From contig NZ_JRPR02000001.1 in the NCBI RefSeq assembly GCF_000763135.2, positions 558,001 to 622,000 of the forward strand: a stretch of DNA of 64,000 nucleotides. The letters run 5' to 3'. Made by a program: the position numbers and the translations under genes. Positions 60,228-64,000 of this stretch are shown here, in pieces (within the stretch, counting starts at the first letter, position 1; every line of letters begins with the position of its first letter). The notes beneath the pieces are model-generated. The model saw only the letters and a list, made by a program, of their open reading frames with translations. It was not told the DNA's origin and made no database searches. Origin of the DNA: Helicobacter jaachi (GTDB lineage: Bacteria > Campylobacterota > Campylobacteria > Campylobacterales > Helicobacteraceae).

Positions 60228-60964
60228 ATACACCGCTTTTGGGCATTTCTGCGTTGAGAAAAACTTATGATGGCGTGCATTATGTGCTTGATGATATTTC
60301 TTTGCAGGTGCAAAAGGGCGAAGTAGTGGTGATTTTAGGACCTAGCGGCTGCGGGAAAAGCACATTTTTGCGCTGCATTAATGGCTTAGAATCCACACAA
60401 AGCGGGGAGATTAGCCTTAATGGAGAGGTGATTAATACTAAAAACGCTAAGTGGAGCAGCATTCGCCAGCGCATAGGAATGGTATTTCAAAGCTATGATT
60501 TGTTTCCGCATATGAGCGTGATAGATAATATTTTGCTAGGACCGCTCAAAGTGCAGAAGCGCGCTAAAAAGGAGGTGCTAGCCCAAGCACAGAATCTGCT
60601 TAAGCGTGTAGGGCTATCGCATAAAATACATGCTATGCCAAAGGAGCTAAGCGGCGGACAAAAGCAGCGCGTAGCCATTATCCGCGCACTGTGTATGAAT
60701 CCTGAAATTATGCTTTTTGATGAGGTTACCGCCTCGCTTGACCCTGAAATGGTAAAGGAGGTGCTTGAGGTGATTTTGGAGCTAGCAAGGGAGGGTATGA
60801 CTATGCTTATAGTAACGCATGAGATGCGCTTTGCACAGAAAGTCGCGCATAGAATCTGCTTTTTTGATGAGGGGAAACTAGTCGAGGAAGCCTCGCCGCA
60901 AGCGTTTTTTACCGCTCCTAAAACTAAGAGAGCGCAGAGGTTTTTAAGTGTGTTTGAGTTGTAG
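60218..60964 (+). CDS. Polar amino acid ABC transporter ATPase (GlnQ/HisP type)
   Basis: The 248-residue protein has Walker A (GPSGCGKSTFLRC), the Q loop GMVFQSYDLFPHMSVIDNI, signature LSGGQKQRVAI, Walker B IMLFDEVTASLDPE and the H loop VTHEMRFAQKV. The DEVTAS form replaces the usual DEPTSA, a mild substitution. It powers uptake by the two upstream permeases. No solute-binding protein gene follows: the next gene is on the opposite strand, so it must lie elsewhere. Confidence 0.93.
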   Translation: MSMNTPLLGISALRKTYDGVHYVLDDISLQVQKGEVVVILGPSGCGKSTFLRCINGLESTQSGEISLNGEVINTKNAKWSSIRQRIGMVFQSYDLFPHMSVIDNILLGPLKVQKRAKKEVLAQAQNLLKRVGLSHKIHAMPKELSGGQKQRVAIIRALCMNPEIMLFDEVTASLDPEMVKEVLEVILELAREGMTMLIVTHEMRFAQKVAHRICFFDEGKLVEEASPQAFFTAPKTKRAQRFLSVFEL

Positions 60965-61050
60965 GGGTTTGGCTTGGTAAGACCATGGGGCTTTTTATAA
61001 AAAGCAATAGCGTGGGAATGATAGAATCTAAATGTATTCTTGCGAATGTT

Positions 61051-62115
61051 TTATTTTGTAATCACCCACACATATTCACTAATAAATTTTTTACCTTTAT
61101 TTTGATTACTCTTAAATCTTGGATAAGACATTTCTTCAAAAATCACTGCGCCATGTGGCTTTAAAATCTCATTAATTTCGTCTTTTTTCATTAAGCCCTC
61201 GCTGTTGTAGCTTAGGATAGCAGTTTTAAAGTTTTTGCAAGCTATGATTGTTTCTAGCTCCGCTAAGGCATTTTGTTTATTACAGAATCTAGACTTTTGC
61301 CCTTGCCACTCTCTTAGCCCAGCTATGCCTTTAATGCTTGGATTATCATATCTTGCAATAGTTTCAAGTAAGTGATAATTAGGCGCGTATTGCCGTTGAT
61401 TATATGGCGGGTCAAGATAAATTAAATCATATATTTGCTTAGAATCTTGGAGTATTTTTGTGCTATTAGCACAAAGGCAAATATGCTGTTTATCACTCTC
61501 TAAAAGCGTAATTTGCTTCAAATTAAAAGGTTTTAGGGCGCGTTTATCCCATATCTTACAAAAAGCAGCATACACACCTGCGACATTGGCAAAAAGCGAG
61601 ATAGATTCAAGTAGGGTAGCAAGTAGTATAAAGTATTCATTTTCACTAATTTTATCTTGTATATGCCACTTTTCAATTTCTAAGCGAATAGCATCAATTT
61701 TACACGCATTATAGTCGCTAAAATATTGTCGAGGAGTGGCTAGATTTTTACTCCCACTAGGTGCATAATTTTGATAAATAAAGCCTTTTTTAGATTCTAA
61801 ACTATTAAGATAAGCCAATACTTTTTCATAAGGACGATTTAAGTGCCTTTTAGAATCTCCAATATCTTTTAGCCCTCTAAATCTAGGCTCTTTATTATTT
61901 TGCAAATATGCCCTTTGTAAGCAGTATGAAAGATATAATAAATCACAGCTTGTAATACTAAAGCCCTTCATTTTAAAAAATCGCCCTACACTTGTGCTGC
62001 CTGCAAACATATCAAAAAAGCTTTTTGTAGTATCGCAAGTTTTTATAACATCATGCTTTAATAAAATCTCATAAATATTTGCTACTAATTTTTCTTTATT
62101 TCCTATAAAGCGCAT
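61051..62115 (-). CDS. D12-class adenine-specific DNA methyltransferase A
   Basis: The 354-residue protein has MRFIGNKEKLVANIYEIL, the SAM motif FFDMFAGSTSVGRFFK, and catalytic YLDPPYNQRQY of alpha-class N6-adenine methylases. A long middle part (about 110-200) should be the target-recognition region. I use ATG 62115 after AAGGATACTT; it lies inside the end of the preceding gene. The C-terminus FISEYVWVITK matches a short beta strand seen in such enzymes. It is the second of two methylases with a nuclease, so an asymmetric Type IIS-like site is plausible. Confidence 0.83.
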   Translation of the reverse strand: MRFIGNKEKLVANIYEILLKHDVIKTCDTTKSFFDMFAGSTSVGRFFKMKGFSITSCDLLYLSYCLQRAYLQNNKEPRFRGLKDIGDSKRHLNRPYEKVLAYLNSLESKKGFIYQNYAPSGSKNLATPRQYFSDYNACKIDAIRLEIEKWHIQDKISENEYFILLATLLESISLFANVAGVYAAFCKIWDKRALKPFNLKQITLLESDKQHICLCANSTKILQDSKQIYDLIYLDPPYNQRQYAPNYHLLETIARYDNPSIKGIAGLREWQGQKSRFCNKQNALAELETIIACKNFKTAILSYNSEGLMKKDEINEILKPHGAVIFEEMSYPRFKSNQNKGKKFISEYVWVITK

Positions 62116-63034
62116 AAGTATCCTTATCTTGATGGCACATTTTTGGCGCATAATTTGTAATGAGGACTTCTTTAGTTAGACTTTTATCTTTATATTTGCT
62201 TTGATAATTTGCATTGGTGTAATGATGTGAAATATTGCTTATAAAATAGCCTCTAGATTCTATCCACTGCTTTAAAATATGGTTTTCAATTCCTTTGTGT
62301 GTTAAAACATTTGAAAGGGCAAATTTTACTCCTTTGGAATCTAGCTCCTTTAGATTCTCTAAAAGACTTATTTCTAAACTTTCACTCCAGCCACTAAAGC
62401 CTCTTTTGCCATCATTATAAACGCCTTGCGTAATTAAATAAGGCGGGTCAGCATAAATAAAACAATGTTTATCTAAATGCATAGAATCTAAAAATACTCT
62501 AAAATCAAGGCTATAAAAAATCATATTTTTTCTTTGCAAAATTTGAATGAAATGTATTAAATTTGCCATCATATTTGCGTTAAAGTTAGAGCGATTTTTG
62601 CCAAAGGGATTATTAAAATTATGCGAATTATTAAAGCGAATTTGATGATTAAAAGAAAATGCTATAAGTGCGAGTAATTTTAAAGGCTCTTTTTGTGCAT
62701 TGTAATCACTTCTTAGGGCAAGATAGCCATTTTTATTTTGCATATCTAGCTTGTAAAAATTAATGATAGATTCTATATTTTTAAGCGTAGAAGCCAAAGT
62801 ATTTTGTTGCAAATATTTATAAAGTTCTATTAAAAAACTAAGATTATCATTGCAGATAATTTTTTTAGATTCTATATTAATAGCCACATTGCATCCTCCG
62901 CAAAATAAATCTATAAAAGTATCTATTTTTTTAGGGAAAAGTGGCAGAATTTGAGGCAAAATCTTATATTTTCCGCCTATGTAATTAAGCGGTGATTTAT
63001 GGTATTTATTTATAGAATCTAGCTTTTGTGTCAT
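62096..63034 (-). CDS. D12-class adenine-specific DNA methyltransferase B
   Basis: The 312-residue protein has PLNYIGGKYKILPQILPLF, the SAM motif FIDLFCGGCNVAIN, and YADPPYLITQGVYN (DPPY catalytic site). These are Dam-like D12 methylases that methylate adenine at N6. The ATG at 63034 overlaps the nuclease stop (TAATG). The sequence is not closely similar to methylase A beyond the motifs, so each may modify one strand of an asymmetric site. A start four codons upstream (63046) is possible. Confidence 0.83.
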   Translation of the reverse strand: MTQKLDSINKYHKSPLNYIGGKYKILPQILPLFPKKIDTFIDLFCGGCNVAINIESKKIICNDNLSFLIELYKYLQQNTLASTLKNIESIINFYKLDMQNKNGYLALRSDYNAQKEPLKLLALIAFSFNHQIRFNNSHNFNNPFGKNRSNFNANMMANLIHFIQILQRKNMIFYSLDFRVFLDSMHLDKHCFIYADPPYLITQGVYNDGKRGFSGWSESLEISLLENLKELDSKGVKFALSNVLTHKGIENHILKQWIESRGYFISNISHHYTNANYQSKYKDKSLTKEVLITNYAPKMCHQDKDTYALYRK

Positions 63035-64000
63035 TATTTTTTCCAAAAATTAATTAAATTTGTAATGCTTAAAATAAATATTTTTGGAGCCTTAATGCCC
63101 AAAATAATATTTCCATTTTCATCTAATAAAAGTCCTATTTCTGTTTCTAAGATATTTGCTTTATTGCCTCCATAAAGCACTAGTGTGCGAATGATTTTAT
63201 ATGCTGGATAATATTTTTTAATATATTCTTGCTCTATAAAATTGTAATTTTTTAGCTCCTCTATGCCTTGTGCTTTATTTTGAAATTTTTTACCCTCAAT
63301 ATTAATAATTTCAAGATTCTGCACATCTAGCAAAATTAAATCTGGTATAAACAATCTAGCATTTTTATCTCCTGCCTTATAGGCTTCTCTATTTTCGTAT
63401 TTTTGCAAAGGGATATGTTCGCCGCTACTTGTTAAAAAATAGCTCTTTTCGCAACCTGCGTGATTTTCAAAAATGGCCTTAGCATAGCTAAAAGATTCTA
63501 TAACCATGTGAATAAAAATGCTCACTAATTTTTCGCCCTTTATCTCATAGTGCCAATATGCTTTAGGCAATTTAGTTTGTGGCAATGTTAAGCCTTGCAA
63601 AGATATATTGAGCTTATTTGCAATGTGTATAAATTTATTATTTTTCCCTAAGTGATTTTGATTTAAGCCATGAGAGATGATTTCAATATCACCATTAAAT
63701 CTAAGCTTTCTTAAAACCGCTGCTATACCACTAATAGCTCCAATATTTGGGTCGTGCGAGAGTGAGTTATTTTTAAAAAGTCTGCCTGAAATTTGGATTT
63801 TACTAATATCATAAAATGGCATTTTATTATGACAAATACTTGTATCGCTATCATAAATTTTTATTATATTAATGGGTGTATTATTTTTGGGAGGCTTTCT
63901 CATAGCATTTTTAAAATCTATCAAATCATCTACATCTTTAAAGGGTTCTAATATATCAGAATCTACAAATTGCTTGCCCACAATTTCAACGCCCAAAGTC
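63034..64000 (-). CDS. Probable restriction endonuclease (partial at right edge)
   Basis: The visible 322 residues have no signal or membrane segment and contain FIPDLILLD, then about a dozen residues on, INIEGKKFQNK, a spacing that fits the PD-(D/E)XK nuclease motif. With two coupled methylases downstream, this is most likely the cognate nuclease. The reading frame is open at 64000, so its start lies beyond the window; the TTG at 63996 need not be the start. It is AT-rich compared with its neighbours, a sign of transfer. The recognition site cannot be read from sequence. Confidence 0.65.
   Translation of the reverse strand, partial: TLGVEIVGKQFVDSDILEPFKDVDDLIDFKNAMRKPPKNNTPINIIKIYDSDTSICHNKMPFYDISKIQISGRLFKNNSLSHDPNIGAISGIAAVLRKLRFNGDIEIISHGLNQNHLGKNNKFIHIANKLNISLQGLTLPQTKLPKAYWHYEIKGEKLVSIFIHMVIESFSYAKAIFENHAGCEKSYFLTSSGEHIPLQKYENREAYKAGDKNARLFIPDLILLDVQNLEIINIEGKKFQNKAQGIEELKNYNFIEQEYIKKYYPAYKIIRTLVLYGGNKANILETEIGLLLDENGNIILGIKAPKIFILSITNLINFWKK

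Noticed and set aside
60990-61005. GCTTTTTATAAAAAGC palindrome after the amino acid transporter
   Set aside because: It has no loop and a weak A/T stem, so a terminator call is not supported.
1-64000. tRNA, rRNA, CRISPR array, insertion sequence or prophage genes
   Set aside because: I looked through the spacers and found no cloverleaf-like tRNA end, spaced repeats, transposase motifs or terminal inverted repeats.

Overview
The window is chromosomal DNA of an epsilonproteobacterium, almost certainly a Helicobacter, probably of the enterohepatic group. The genus call rests on nikR divergent from exbB-exbD-tonB (the order I remember from H. pylori), a UPF0323 lipoprotein next to a glutathionylspermidine-synthase-like gene, low to moderate GC, dense packing with TAATG overlaps, and long intragenic G tracts typical of phase-variable Helicobacter genes. 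I cannot name the species.

Layout. 1-14.4 kb is a metal or ferric-chelate uptake island: tonB (cut by the left edge), exbD and exbB, then nikR-nadD-rsfS in the opposite direction, then three tandem TonB-dependent receptors with the permease and ATPase of a FecD/FecE-type importer. Divergent from these are a two-domain protein of unknown function and the periplasmic binding protein. 14.4-21.6 kb holds two capsule-type glycan proteins, an FkbM methyltransferase, a short-chain dehydrogenase, a MATE exporter, a methyltransferase and a HIT protein. 21.7-29.4 kb is housekeeping: pheS, pheT, transketolase and AddB. 29.4-45.9 kb has a zeta-toxin-like kinase, a switched-off glycosyltransferase, murI, rho, a two-component system, a coiled-coil unknown, uvrC, a DUF721-like gene, a small lipoprotein, nadB, a glutathionylspermidine-synthase-like gene, UPF0323, mnmG and a Crp/Fnr regulator. 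45.9-58.7 kb is one long minus-strand surface-sugar cluster with three NeuC/LegG-type epimerases, a PIG-L deacetylase, a HAD phosphatase, two ATP-grasp enzymes, a DegT aminotransferase, an NAD-dependent epimerase, two methyltransferases and a formyltransferase. 58.9-61.0 kb is a polar amino acid ABC transporter without its binding protein. 61.0-64.0 kb is an AT-rich restriction-modification set with two D12-class adenine methylases and a partial nuclease.

Two genome-scale signals stand out. First, eleven G tracts of 9-12 bases, all on the minus coding strand, sit inside unrelated genes, most with the flanks (T)AAC(T)-Gn-CA, so the encoded peptide is usually TGGG followed by A, Q, H or L. By codon arithmetic four genes are in frame here (receptor 1, the larger capsule-type protein, FkbM, formyltransferase) and seven are out of frame (receptors 2 and 3, the family 2 glycosyltransferase, the PIG-L C-terminus, the second ATP-grasp, the SAM methyltransferase and the TylF-like methyltransferase). 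Several tracts lie in long low-complexity linkers inserted between conserved motifs, and two unrelated enzymes share nearly the same linker DNA. This looks like a portable phase-switch insert. Second, the sequence AGATTCTA/TAGAATCT is extremely over-represented in genes and spacers, sometimes as perfect palindromes or as an inverted pair between convergent genes, recalling DNA uptake sequences in other bacteria.

No tRNA, rRNA, CRISPR array or insertion sequence was recognised. No gene-free stretch exceeds about 300 bases; the longest spacers are about 150-220 bases.
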